A stretch of DNA of 64,000 nucleotides from JAJZVS01 sp963708095 (lineage in GTDB: Bacteria > Pseudomonadota > Alphaproteobacteria > Acetobacterales > Acetobacteraceae). Within the stretch, counting starts at the first letter, position 1, and the number at the start of each line of letters is the position of its first letter. The stretch lies in NCBI GenBank assembly GCA_963708095.1, contig OY970182.1:3844001-3908000 (forward strand). The letters run 5' to 3'. Under the pieces are notes generated by a model that saw nothing but the letters and a program-made list of their open reading frames with translations, was not told the origin of the DNA and ran no database searches. The translations under genes and the position numbers were made by a program. Shown piece after piece: positions 1 through 7,607 of this stretch.

Positions 1-2
1 GA

Positions 3-1436
3 AAGCCGGAGGCCAACTACCTCACCGAACGCCTGATCGAGGCCGCCGCGCGCACCTTGGGCCGCGATCCGTTCGCGCTCCGCCGTGCCAACCTGATCGA
101 CACGTTCCCTTACCGAAACGCCCTCGGCACCACGATCGACAGCGGCGATTTCATCGCCAACCTCGATGCCGCCGAGGCCGCCGCCGACCGTCCCGGCCTG
201 CCGGCGCGCAAGCAAGCTGCCGCCGCGCGCGGCAAGCTGCGCGGCCAGGGCGTGGCCTGCTACCTCGAAACCTCGCGCGGGCAGCCGAACGAGGCGGCCG
301 AAATCCGTTTCGACTCCGACGGCAGCATCGTCCTGCACGTCGGCACCCAATCCACCGGCATGGGCCACGAGACCGCGTACACGCAGATCGCCGCGGCGCG
401 CCTCGGCCTGCCGCTCGCCGCCTTCCGTTACGTCCAGGCCGACACCGCGGAGGTCCGCACCGGCGGCGGCCACGGCGGCGCGCGGTCGATGCACATGGGC
501 GGGACCGCGCTCGTGCGCGCGATCGAAGCCCTGCTGGCGAAGGCCCGCCCGCTCGCCGCGCGGCTGCTGCAGGCGAGTCCGGACGATCTCACCTACACCG
601 ACGGCGCCTTCCGCACACCCGACGGCCGCGCCGTCACCCTGGCGGCCATCGCCGCCGACCCCGACCGCACCGCGCCGCTCGATACGCAGGCGGACAATAT
701 CTGTGACGTCTTCACCTTTCCCTCCGGCTGCCACGTCGCGGAGGTGGAGATCGATCCCGAAACCGGCATGGTCACCCTGGACCGCTACCTCGCCGTGGAC
801 GATTTCGGTCGCCTGATCAACCCGCTGCTTACCGCCGGCCAGGTACAGGGCGGGCTTGCGCAGGGCATCGGTCAGGCGCTGCTGGAACGTACCGTATACG
901 ATCCGGTCTCCGGCCAGCTCCTGTCCGGCAGCCTGATGGACTACGCGCTGCCGCGCGCGACCGACCTGCCGGATTTACGCGTCACTTTGTCGGAACATCC
1001 GACCGCGGCCAACCTGCTCGGCGTGAAGGGCTCCGGCCAGGCCGGGGCGATGATCGCGCCGCAGACGGTGATGCACGCCGTGCTGGACGCGCTGGCGCCG
1101 CGCGGTGTCCGCCATCTCGACATGCCGGCGACGCCGGAGCGTGTGTGGCGGGCGCTCGGTGCGGGGCGCGAGGAAGGCCAGGGGGGCTCTGCCCCCCTGG
1201 ACCCCCCGCACGCACGGGACCAACGGAAGGGTTCCAAGGGCGAGCCCTTGGCGGGGGTCCAGGGGGCAGCGCCCCCTGGCCTTGCTTGTGCTCCGCTCAG
1301 ACCGACGACAGCACCGCTGGCGCCAGCGCTGCCCAGCTTGCCGCCGGGTGGGCCGGGTTGCGGAAGCGCAGTTCGCCGCCCTCCGCCGCATCCGGCGGGT
1401 TCATTCCGAACAGCTCCAGCCGCGAGGCGCAGGTGA
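3..1436 (+). CDS. Molybdenum hydroxylase large subunit, xanthine/CO dehydrogenase type (5' partial)
   Basis: C-terminal part of a molybdopterin-binding catalytic subunit of the xanthine dehydrogenase / CoxL / aldehyde oxidoreductase family; the start lies before the window. The frame is open from base 3 and begins with KPEANYLTERLIEAA, matching the family's (R)PEA helix. Later blocks are TGMGHETAYTQ, GGGHGGARSMHMGG (cofactor contacts), VDDFGRLINP and GVKGSGQAG. In most family members the last block reads GxGEAG and carries the catalytic Glu; here it is Gln, codon 1038-1040. Recognisable protein ends near base 1155 (PATPERVWRAL). The frame then runs about 90 codons through a palindromic repeat and into the 3' end of the convergent gene before stopping at 1436. 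Substrate unknown. Fe-S and FAD subunits, if any, lie outside the window. Confidence 0.85.
   Translation, partial: KPEANYLTERLIEAAARTLGRDPFALRRANLIDTFPYRNALGTTIDSGDFIANLDAAEAAADRPGLPARKQAAAARGKLRGQGVACYLETSRGQPNEAAEIRFDSDGSIVLHVGTQSTGMGHETAYTQIAAARLGLPLAAFRYVQADTAEVRTGGGHGGARSMHMGGTALVRAIEALLAKARPLAARLLQASPDDLTYTDGAFRTPDGRAVTLAAIAADPDRTAPLDTQADNICDVFTFPSGCHVAEVEIDPETGMVTLDRYLAVDDFGRLINPLLTAGQVQGGLAQGIGQALLERTVYDPVSGQLLSGSLMDYALPRATDLPDLRVTLSEHPTAANLLGVKGSGQAGAMIAPQTVMHAVLDALAPRGVRHLDMPATPERVWRALGAGREEGQGGSAPLDPPHARDQRKGSKGEPLAGVQGAAPPGLACAPLRPTTAPLAPALPSLPPGGPGCGSAVRRPPPHPAGSFRTAPAARRR
1174..1283. repeat. Palindromic repeat, family 2, short copy
   Basis: A 110-bp GC-rich element bounded by inverted ends AAGGCCAGGGGG and CCCCCTGGCCTT. 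Inside are a hairpin (CCAGGGGGG/CCCCCCTGG) and a second one (CCAAGGG/CCCTTGG). The same ends and inner hairpins recur at 13321-13593, where a long palindrome lies between them. It sits where the molybdenum hydroxylase gene should have ended. No coding capacity of its own. Confidence 0.85.
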
Positions 1437-2493
1437 TGGCGACCACGGGACGGGCGTCAGGATGGGTGAGGAACTGGCGCGCCTCGCCTTCCAGCTCCAG
1501 CCGCTCGCGCAGGCCGCGCCATTCGCGGCGGTCGGTATCTTCGACGAACATCGCCAGGATGCCGGGCCTGGAGCCGGACAGGCGGGCGGGCGCGACGTCC
1601 GCCATGCGCCGGCGCAGCGCACCCGCGACCTCGTCGGCCCGCCCCGCGCGGGCGGCGAGCACGAACAGCCCGGCGCCGGCGGCAATCGCGGCCAGTTGCG
1701 CCTCCGGCCCGAAGTCGCGCCGCAGCAGCGCCATCATGCCCGCCGGCTCGGCCTGCGCGCCGGCGAGCAGCAGCGGGTCGAGCCGCAGCACGACCGCCGC
1801 GTCCTGATCGATCCGCGCGCTGCGCGCCAGCATGTCGCGGATGCGCGCATGTAGTGTCGCCAGAACCTCCCCGTTCGGCAGATCGTCGGCCAGGCCGTCC
1901 GGCAGGGTCATTTTCAGCAGGTAGCGGCCCGGATGGTCGGCGAGCCAGGTCTGCAGGTCGGAATCGATCCGGTCGGCGAGCCGCAGCCAGGCGGCGCGCG
2001 ACAGCGGGCGGCCGGTGTCGGCGGAGATGACGTCGCAGACCACCTCCGCCTCGGCGCCGCCGCGGCTGAGCAGCAGGTCGAACGACGTGCCTTCCTCCAG
2101 CCCGGCAAAGCGGACGTCGAAGCCGCGGGCGCGTTGCAGCGCCGCGGTGCGCAGCAGGTGAAACAGCGGGACCAGGGTTTTCTCGCCGCTGAGCGCGGTG
2201 GCGAGCGCCTCGGCCAGCCGCACCCGACCCGCCGCGCCCAGCCGGGCGTCGAGCGTGACGGCGGCGGCAGCGAGCGCGGCGATGGCCGCCTCCGCCGGGC
2301 CGGCGGGAGGCGTGCCGCGGGCGAGGCGCGCGAGCGTGCGTTCCACCACATGGTGCTGGCGCGCCGACCGGCCGGCGCGCGGGCCGGACACGGCGAGCCG
2401 GGCGATCTCCGCCTGCCGCTGCCGCCATCGGTGCACGCCCGCCAGGGCGATGAAGGCGCGGGCGGCGGCGATGGCGTCGGACGGCTCGGACAT
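1297..2493 (-). CDS. Conserved hypothetical protein
   Basis: A 398-residue protein, rich in Ala and Arg and predicted soluble, with no signal peptide, membrane segment or catalytic motif that I recognise. The N-terminal third is helical with an Arg/His-rich stretch (SARQHHVVERTLARLARG). The middle has a segment, FDVRFAGLEEGTSFDLLL followed by EVVCDVISADTG, that loosely recalls a restriction-endonuclease-like beta sheet, but no clear D-ExK pair can be assigned. The start is ATG at 2493, 28 bp downstream of a good promoter. It lies downstream of rsmA on the same strand and converges on the molybdenum hydroxylase gene, whose unnatural read-through tail overlaps its 3' end. Function unknown. Confidence 0.7.
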   Translation of the reverse strand: MSEPSDAIAAARAFIALAGVHRWRQRQAEIARLAVSGPRAGRSARQHHVVERTLARLARGTPPAGPAEAAIAALAAAAVTLDARLGAAGRVRLAEALATALSGEKTLVPLFHLLRTAALQRARGFDVRFAGLEEGTSFDLLLSRGGAEAEVVCDVISADTGRPLSRAAWLRLADRIDSDLQTWLADHPGRYLLKMTLPDGLADDLPNGEVLATLHARIRDMLARSARIDQDAAVVLRLDPLLLAGAQAEPAGMMALLRRDFGPEAQLAAIAAGAGLFVLAARAGRADEVAGALRRRMADVAPARLSGSRPGILAMFVEDTDRREWRGLRERLELEGEARQFLTHPDARPVVAITCASRLELFGMNPPDAAEGGELRFRNPAHPAASWAALAPAVLSSV

Positions 2494-2520
2494 ATCGGGG
2501 CTCCGGTGGTCTTGCCCCAG

Positions 2521-2549
2521 ACATACAAGCCGTAATTCCCGACCGTCAA
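2521..2549 (-). promoter_or_regulatory. Sigma70-type promoter for the 1297-2493 gene
   Basis: On the minus strand TTGACG (2544-2549) is followed after exactly 17 bp by GTATGT (2521-2526), ending 28 bp before the ATG at 2493. The 63-bp gap between the two minus-strand genes is AT-richer than its surroundings. Inferred from sequence only. Confidence 0.5.
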
Positions 2550-2556
2550 GGTAGGG

Positions 2557-3417
2557 TTATTTGCAGTGCAGCATGCCAATGGGTGATAGCAGGGCGGCGA
2601 GGCGGTCGAACTCCGCCACCGTGAGGGTTTCCGCCCGCCGTTCGGGAGCGATGCCGGCGTCGCGCAGCATCTCCGCCGCGGCGGGGCCGAGCGCGCCGCG
2701 CAACGCAGCCCGCAGCATTTTGCGCCGCTGGCCGAAGGCTGCCGCGGTCACGCGTTCCATCGCGGCGAAGCGCGCCGGGTCCGGCTGCGTGGCGTGCGGC
2801 GTGAGGCAGACGACGGCCGAGAACACCTGCGGCGGCGGGACGAAGGCTGCCGGAGGCAGGCGCAGCCCGAGTTCCACCGTGCAGATCCACTGCGCCAGCA
2901 CCGACAGCCGCCCATAGGTGCGCGAGCCGGGTGCGGCGGCGATGCGCTCCGCGACTTCCTGCTGGAACATGAGGGTGAGGCTCTCGAACGCGGCGGCCTG
3001 GCGCAGCCAGCCGATCAGCAGCGGCGTTGCTATATTATAGGGCAGGTTGGCGACGATCCGGCGTGGCGCCGGGGCGACGGTGGCGAGGTCGAGCGTCAGC
3101 GCGTCGCCGGCGATCACGCGCAGCCGGCCGGGGTCTGTGGCGGCGAGCTCCTGCATGGCGGCGATCGCGCGAGGATCGATCTCGATCGCGGTCACCGAGG
3201 CGGCCGGGCTGTCGAGCAGGGCGCGGGTGAGGCCGCCGGGGCCGGGGCCCACCTCGATGACATGCCGGCCGGCCAGATCGCCGGCGAGGCGGGCGATGCG
3301 GGCGGTGAGGTTGGCGTCGAGCAGGAAATGCTGGCCGAGGGCGTGCCGGGCGGCGAGGCCGTGGCGGGCGATCACCTCGCGCAAGGGGGGGCGCAAGGGG
3401 GGGCGGGAAGGGGTCAT
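2557..3417 (-). CDS. rsmA: 16S rRNA adenine(1518/1519)-N6 dimethyltransferase
   Basis: RsmA/KsgA, 286 residues, the usual length. It dimethylates two adjacent adenines in the helix 45 loop of 16S rRNA late in 30S assembly, using S-adenosylmethionine. Visible motifs: GQHFLLD near residue 28, the SAM-binding loop EVGPGPGGLT near 55-64, the acidic ribose ligand in AIEID, and the catalytic NLPYN motif near residue 123. The C-terminal domain (residues about 200-286) is the usual small helical domain. Start ATG at 3417. In many Proteobacteria the gene follows surA and pdxA; here it is about 11 kb from surA, so that linkage is broken. Confidence 0.97.
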   Translation of the reverse strand: MTPSRPPLRPPLREVIARHGLAARHALGQHFLLDANLTARIARLAGDLAGRHVIEVGPGPGGLTRALLDSPAASVTAIEIDPRAIAAMQELAATDPGRLRVIAGDALTLDLATVAPAPRRIVANLPYNIATPLLIGWLRQAAAFESLTLMFQQEVAERIAAAPGSRTYGRLSVLAQWICTVELGLRLPPAAFVPPPQVFSAVVCLTPHATQPDPARFAAMERVTAAAFGQRRKMLRAALRGALGPAAAEMLRDAGIAPERRAETLTVAEFDRLAALLSPIGMLHCK

Positions 3418-3462
3418 GGACGGGGAGTGTAAGCAGGATCATGGCCGCTGTCCGCCTATGCG

Positions 3463-3486
3463 CCCCGTCCCCGTCCCCGTCCCCGT
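3463..3486. repeat. Hexanucleotide microsatellite (CCCCGT)x4
   Basis: Four perfect CCCCGT units followed by a C-rich partial unit, in the 296-bp gap between rsmA and tRNA-Pro. Apart from this microsatellite the gap shows only GC-rich low-complexity sequence. Repeat number is likely to vary between strains. Confidence 0.8.
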
Positions 3487-3713
3487 CCCCCCTGCGGGCG
3501 CGGGCGCGGGCCGGGGGAGGCGGGCGGCACCATGTTTCGTGTCGCGCAGACCTCTCCCTCCGTAAGGGGACGGGGAGCAGGCGGGGCGTGCGCTTGCTGC
3601 GTCCTCGCGGGCCGGGCCCCAGGGAAACATGCTTGAAACGCCCTTGAAACGCGCTTGCCGCCGCGGCGGCCGGCGGCTATATGCGGCCCTCGCGGCCGTG
3701 GTGCCGTGTCGGC

Positions 3714-3790
3714 CGGAGTGTAGCTCAGCCTGGTAGAGCACTGTGTTCGGGACGCAGGGGCCGGAGGTTCGAATCCTCTCACTCCGACCA
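3714..3790 (+). tRNA. tRNA-Pro (CGG)
   Basis: A complete 77-nt cloverleaf with encoded CCA. Acceptor CGGAGTG pairs with CACTCCG; D arm GCTC/GAGC; anticodon stem CTGTG/CGCAG with loop TTCGGGA, giving anticodon CGG; T arm GGAGG/CCTCT around TTCGAAT; 3' end ACCA. It reads the proline codon CCG, abundant in this GC-rich genome. Confidence 0.97.
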
Positions 3791-3836
3791 TTCCCGCCCG
3801 TCTGGAGTTCGGTGCCGATGGTATGAGGCGCGGGGC

Positions 3837-4733
3837 ATGAGGCGCGGCGATCGGACCCGTTCGGACCTCCGCCATGCGGGGCGCATGCAGCTGCGCGCCA
3901 GGGCCTATGAGCTCGGCAAGCTTGGGGCGGTCCGGTTCGACTGGCGGGATCCGTACCACATTGCGGTCGGGTTGAGCTGGCCGCGGTTTCTGGTGCTGGT
4001 GATCGGGCTCGATCTCGCGATCAATGTGGGGTTCGCCACGCTCTACTGGGCCGTGCCCGGGTGCCTCGCCAATGCGCGACCGGGGTCTTTCGGCGATGCG
4101 TTCTTTTTCAGCCTGGAGACCCTGGCCACCGTCGGCTACGGGGTAATGGCGCCGGCGACGGTGTATGGGCACGCGGTCGCCTCGGCCGAGATCCTGTGCG
4201 GCTTGATCTTCACCGCGCTGGCGACGGGACTGACCTTCGTGCGCTTTTCCCGGCCGCGGGCCAATATTTTATACGCGGATCGGGCGGTGGTCACACGCCA
4301 CAATGGGCGGCCGACCCTGATGATGCGCATCGCGAACGGGCGGACCACCCTGCTGGTCGACGGGGTCGCGCAACTCTACGCGCTGGTCGCCGAGCGCACC
4401 GAGGAGGGGCAGTTCTACCGCCGCATCCATGAGTTGGCGCTGGTACGCACGCGGATCCCGATCTTCGGCCTGACCTGGACCCTCATGCATGTGCTGGACG
4501 AGGCCAGCCCGCTGGCGGGGTACGACCCGGCGCGGCTGCAAGCGGAGGAGGTGCGCCTGTTCCTGGCGGTGACGGTGCGCGACCCGACCCTGGCCGCCGA
4601 GGTGCACGATATGCACGATTACGGGGCCGAGGATGTGGTGTTCGGGATGCGCTACGCCGAGGCGGTGTCGGTGGACGCGGCCGGGCGGCCGGTCGCGGAC
4701 CTGGGGCGGCTCGGGGATATCGAGCCGGAGTAG
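3837..4733 (+). CDS. Inward-rectifier-type potassium channel (KirBac family)
   Basis: 298 residues from ATG 3837 (GAGG about 8 bp upstream; the frame is open further upstream but only through the tRNA). Two membrane segments, about residues 49-72 and 108-130, flank a pore helix and the K+ selectivity filter TVGYG (98-102). The rest is a cytoplasmic immunoglobulin-like C-terminal domain with the family landmarks LMMRIANGR and LTWTLMHVLDEASPL. The architecture matches KirBac1.1/3.1 homotetramers, which pass K+ and are gated by lipids and ligands through the C-terminal domain. The gene starts 46 bp after tRNA-Pro and appears monocistronic. Confidence 0.93.
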   Translation: MRRGDRTRSDLRHAGRMQLRARAYELGKLGAVRFDWRDPYHIAVGLSWPRFLVLVIGLDLAINVGFATLYWAVPGCLANARPGSFGDAFFFSLETLATVGYGVMAPATVYGHAVASAEILCGLIFTALATGLTFVRFSRPRANILYADRAVVTRHNGRPTLMMRIANGRTTLLVDGVAQLYALVAERTEEGQFYRRIHELALVRTRIPIFGLTWTLMHVLDEASPLAGYDPARLQAEEVRLFLAVTVRDPTLAAEVHDMHDYGAEDVVFGMRYAEAVSVDAAGRPVADLGRLGDIEPE

Positions 4734-4804
4734 GAGGGCGTGGATCGGCGGGCGCTCGGCTCCGTTGGTGACATTGCCGATCTGGCCGCGATCGCGGCCT
4801 ATCG

Positions 4805-5036
4805 TGTCCGCGACTGTCCCATCCGATAATGGCGCTTCATGTGCATGGGCGGCGAAGTCATGGTCGGTCGTCGGATTGGGGCCGGTCGGCAGGTTGGGGG
4901 TCAGATGCCGAACTGGACGCAGACGGCCCGGACGGCGGCGAGCGGCCCTGGCCTGCAAAGGACACAAAGGTGCTGTGGGGCAGCAGGGGCACGTTTGGAG
5001 GGTAGCCTGCTGTTACCGTTTCGGCTGTCGCGGACA
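4805..5036. other. Gene-free stretch (4734-5338) with a possible mini-transposon footprint
   Basis: About 600 bp separate the channel gene from the PEP-CTERM gene and I see no credible gene in them. Within it, TGTCCGCGAC at 4805-4814 is matched by its exact reverse complement at 5027-5036, enclosing 232 bp; beyond 10 bp the arms resemble each other only weakly. This could be a relic of an insertion sequence or a non-autonomous element. No target-site duplication is obvious. The last 200 bp (about 5130-5338) are AT-richer and probably hold the promoter of the next gene. Confidence 0.35.
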
Positions 5037-5338
5037 GTGAAATGGAGGAAGCCTGACACGATTGCGTGAGGTGACGCCAGGGCGGTTGGAGGAACGGCCC
5101 GTTTCGCGGCGGTCTGGGGGCAGTTTTGGAATATTAATCAATAGGTTATCTGGAATTCCTCATGATGCGCGGCCGGCGGGGGAAAATTCCGCAGGAGGGA
5201 ACCGTTCGGGAGGTCGGTGAATTTTTTTTGGGACACCCTCATTTTTCGCTTCCCTAAACATCTGTTAACGGTATTATGCGTTCCAGCGGCGGGCGACGGG
5301 TCGGCTGCGCGGCATAAACACAACCGAGGTTCGGTGAG

Positions 5339-5995
5339 ATGGCGGCTTCAATCTCTTCATGGATGCGCGGCGCGGCGCTTTGCGCGGGCGTAGCGCTGAT
5401 CGCGCTGCCCGGTGCGGCGATGGCGGACCCTGTTCCGGGGTCGGATGCGTTCAGCGTTCTCGGCCCCATTGGGACGTCGGGGGCCGACCTCGCCACAGCC
5501 ACTACGATCAGCCTGTCCTCGGTTGTCTGGAACACGGGGAATGGTTCCCTTGCGGTGATCCCGACGGGGGGGGCGATCACTGCAAGTGCAGTGGATCTGG
5601 CGGACCTCGCCGCGTTTAACTTCACCTCCGCGAACGGGTCGTTTCAGGCGCAAAGCAGCGTGACGATCGGCAGCAGCACGTTCAGCCCTGCCATCGTGGG
5701 CCGCACAGGCAGCGCAGCAACTGGCACCGAGTCGCTCTCGATTTACGAAGTCGGCAACTTCACCGGCAGCGGCACGACGGCGGGTCTTGACCAGACGATG
5801 AGCATGACGCTTTCGTTTACCGAGACAGCCGGTGGCGCGATCACCGCTGACAACTTGGGCACGTTTTCCCTAAGTGCCACGATGGCCACGCCTGCGAATA
5901 TTCCGCCGCCGCCGGCGGTGCCGGAGCCGGCCTCGATGCTGATCCTCGGCAGTGGCCTGCTCGGTCTCGGCATGGTGCGCTTCAAGAATTCCTGA
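5339..5995 (+). CDS. PEP-CTERM sorting-domain protein
   Basis: 218 residues. An N-terminal signal peptide (about residues 1-29, ending GAAMADP) leads into a Thr/Ser/Gly-rich, low-Lys region typical of secreted beta-rich surface proteins. The C terminus is a PEP-CTERM tag: PEP motif at 195-197, a hydrophobic helix LILGSGLLGLGMV, then a short basic end (RFKNS). PEP-CTERM proteins are exported by Sec, then recognised and processed by an exosortase, often linked to exopolysaccharide production. No exosortase is in this window. Start ATG 5339, preceded by GGTGAG. A strong terminator follows at 6022. The specific role is unknown. Confidence 0.85.
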   Translation: MAASISSWMRGAALCAGVALIALPGAAMADPVPGSDAFSVLGPIGTSGADLATATTISLSSVVWNTGNGSLAVIPTGGAITASAVDLADLAAFNFTSANGSFQAQSSVTIGSSTFSPAIVGRTGSAATGTESLSIYEVGNFTGSGTTAGLDQTMSMTLSFTETAGGAITADNLGTFSLSATMATPANIPPPPAVPEPASMLILGSGLLGLGMVRFKNS

Positions 5996-6021
5996 ACTTC
6001 GGTTCATATCGTCAAGACGGA

Positions 6022-6054
6022 TTGCGGCGCCTTCGGGCGCCGCAACTCGTTTTG
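6022..6054 (+). terminator. Intrinsic terminator after PEP-CTERM gene
   Basis: A perfect 10-bp stem TTGCGGCGCC / GGCGCCGCAA with a TTCG tetraloop, followed by CTCGTTTT, 27 bp after the stop codon of the PEP-CTERM gene. Confidence 0.85.
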
Positions 6055-6699
6055 GGCTCCGTTGTTCGACGCAGCCACCACCTATCGGGCCTCTGAGGAC
6101 GCCGGCCCTGTCCATGGGTGGTAAAATTGACGTGAGCTTCGCTGCTGGATTTGCAACGACTCCGGGTCGTGCGTGCATGCGGGGCGCAGCCGCTTCCTGA
6201 CCTCGTTGGCTGGCAACATGTGGCCCCGATCCGAAAAATGCGGATGCAGGCAGCCGGCCGGACATGGCCTCAACACAACTCGCCACGCCGGACTATCCAG
6301 TCGCCGGCAGGGCATTACACGCAGCCATGCTGCCTGCGGTGCCACCCTCCGTCACGGCAATGTGCAACGGAGATTTCGGGCGCATTGGGAACTATACCGC
6401 AATGAACATTGCACCCCTTCACCCTCGCCGCGACATCCCCTCGCGCACCCTCCTCAACGAAAAGCGACGCTCCGGCCCGAATCAGCTTGGCCGTATCGCC
6501 GCCGCCAGTTAGAACGCGCGCACGCCGTCGTGTGGTCGCGGTCACCGAATCGCAACGCCATCACGTGCGGATCGCCCGGGCCGATCACGGCCCGGGATGA
6601 CCGTCATCACACACCGCGCCCCGCGCCGGAGCGCATGAGGAACGCTACGCCAAAACAGGCACGGCGCAGACGAAACAATTGCCGATCCGTATCGGATTA
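6055..6699. other. Gene-free, lower-GC stretch upstream of the acyltransferase
   Basis: About 650 bp with no credible protein gene on either strand: the open frames present are Arg/His/Pro-rich, lack ribosome sites and contradict each other. It ends at a well-formed intrinsic terminator (6700-6721), so a small non-coding RNA or a long leader is possible. Nothing is recognisable by motif. Confidence 0.4.
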
Positions 6700-6721
6700 A
6701 ATCGGCGGGGGCCGATTTTTT
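6700..6721 (+). terminator. Intrinsic terminator lying upstream of the acyltransferase gene
   Basis: Stem AATCGGC / GCCGATT with a GGGG loop followed directly by a run of T (six in all with the stem end). It lies 97 bp before the acyltransferase ATG and has no protein gene in front of it. Just upstream, CCGAT/ATCGG (about 6682-6695) can form a competing hairpin using similar sequence, so a leader attenuator is as likely as an sRNA terminator. Confidence 0.6.
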
Positions 6722-6729
6722 CCGCAGGT

Positions 6730-6747
6730 AAACCTTTTGCAAGGTTT
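6730..6747 (+). promoter_or_regulatory. Hairpins in the acyltransferase leader
   Basis: A perfect hairpin AAACCTT-TTGC-AAGGTTT (6730-6747) is followed by a 7-bp inverted repeat GACACTC (6763-6769) / GAGTGTC (6789-6795). Both lie between the upstream terminator and the acyltransferase start. Either could be an operator or an RNA control element; no regulator can be named. Confidence 0.4.
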
Positions 6748-6818
6748 CAGAGATAGGGTAACGACACTCACAGGGACGTGATACCGCCGAGTGTCCACTA
6801 CCCACGCAGGGGGACATC

Positions 6819-7502
6819 ATGCGACTCGACAATATGGTGGCCGCGCTCAATAGCGCGGCCGATCAGTACGATCTTGTACTCGCCCGCTCATCGCATCATC
6901 TCGACGAAGTGTTTCGGCTTCGATACCAAGTCTACTGCCTGGAGCGCGGCTTCGAGCCCTCCCGCAATGGCCGCGAAAGCGATGAGTTCGACCGCTTCGC
7001 CCGTCACGCCCTCATCCGCCACCGCGCCAACCACCAGGTGATCGGCACCGTCCGCCTGGTCGTCCCGGCCCTGGCAGGAAGCGCGGCCCACATGCCGATG
7101 GAGGAAGTCTCCAATTCCGCCCTCCTCAGGCGCCTGCCGTGGGAGCGCACCGCCGAGATCTCGCGCTTCGCCCTGTCAAAGCGCTTTCGCGTCGAAGGGG
7201 GCATCTCCGACCCCCTGCTGCGCCTTTTCCTGATGCGCGGCCTCGTCGCGCTCAGCGGGGAACTCGGGCTCACCCACTGGTGCGCCCTGATGGAACCGTG
7301 CCTGCTGCGCCTCCTGCGCACCACGGCGATCCATTTCCAACCGGCAGGCCCGGTGGTGGAGCATCACGGCCTGCGCCAGCCCTCGATCGGCGTGATCGGG
7401 GACGTGCTGGACCGGATGGAGCGGGAACAGCCGGCGATCTGGGATTTCGTCACCGAGAGCGGCACTCTCTGGCGCGATCGCGACCTCCGCGTCGCCGCCT
7501 GA
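6819..7502 (+). CDS. PEP-CTERM/exosortase-associated acyltransferase (N-acyl amino acid synthase-like)
   Basis: 227 residues of the GNAT-like family that includes LuxI-type autoinducer synthases and the FeeM/NasY N-acyl amino acid synthases. Visible family features are FRLRYQVYCLERGFE near residues 32-46 (the conserved N-terminal R-Y-V-E block), DEFDRFARHALI, a GTVRLV strand and the E-x-SRF block (AEISRFALSKRF). Relatives join a fatty acyl chain from acyl carrier protein to an amino acid. The genomic link with PEP-CTERM proteins on both sides fits the exosortase-associated subgroup. A ribosome site GGGGGAC lies 5 bp before the ATG. It is convergent with the ThiF-nitroreductase gene. The product has not been defined for this subgroup, so the chemistry is inferred. 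Confidence 0.8.
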   Translation: MRLDNMVAALNSAADQYDLVLARSSHHLDEVFRLRYQVYCLERGFEPSRNGRESDEFDRFARHALIRHRANHQVIGTVRLVVPALAGSAAHMPMEEVSNSALLRRLPWERTAEISRFALSKRFRVEGGISDPLLRLFLMRGLVALSGELGLTHWCALMEPCLLRLLRTTAIHFQPAGPVVEHHGLRQPSIGVIGDVLDRMEREQPAIWDFVTESGTLWRDRDLRVAA

Positions 7503-7511
7503 CACCGTGCG

Positions 7512-7543
7512 CCGCGTGGGCGGGAAGGCTCCCGCCCACGCGG
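7512..7543. terminator. Bidirectional terminator-like hairpin
   Basis: A perfect 14-bp stem CCGCGTGGGCGGGA / TCCCGCCCACGCGG with an AGGC loop, 9 bp after the acyltransferase stop and between two convergent genes. There is no T run, so termination would rely on stem strength or Rho. Confidence 0.6.
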
Positions 7544-7607
7544 CCCCCCGCCTGCGCGCCACCGTGGCGTTCACCGGCGGAGCGGCATTCCGGCAGCCCG
7601 GCGCGGG

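Noticed and set aside
1105..1854. Plus-strand open frames of 220-249 codons opposite the hypothetical gene 1297-2493
   Set aside because: They are antisense to a better gene, Arg/Pro/Ala-rich, and have no start signals; typical of high-GC DNA.
3463..3486. CRISPR-like repeat
   Set aside because: The hexanucleotide units are contiguous with no spacers; it is a microsatellite. No CRISPR array or cas gene is seen anywhere in the window.
4839..5069. Possible small protein of 76 residues downstream of the potassium channel
   Set aside because: No ribosome site or recognisable motif, and it spans one end of the possible inverted-repeat element.
6173..6700. Possible protein of 175 residues upstream of the acyltransferase
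   Set aside because: Arg/His/Pro-rich, no ribosome site, and conflicting frames on both strands; no family likeness.
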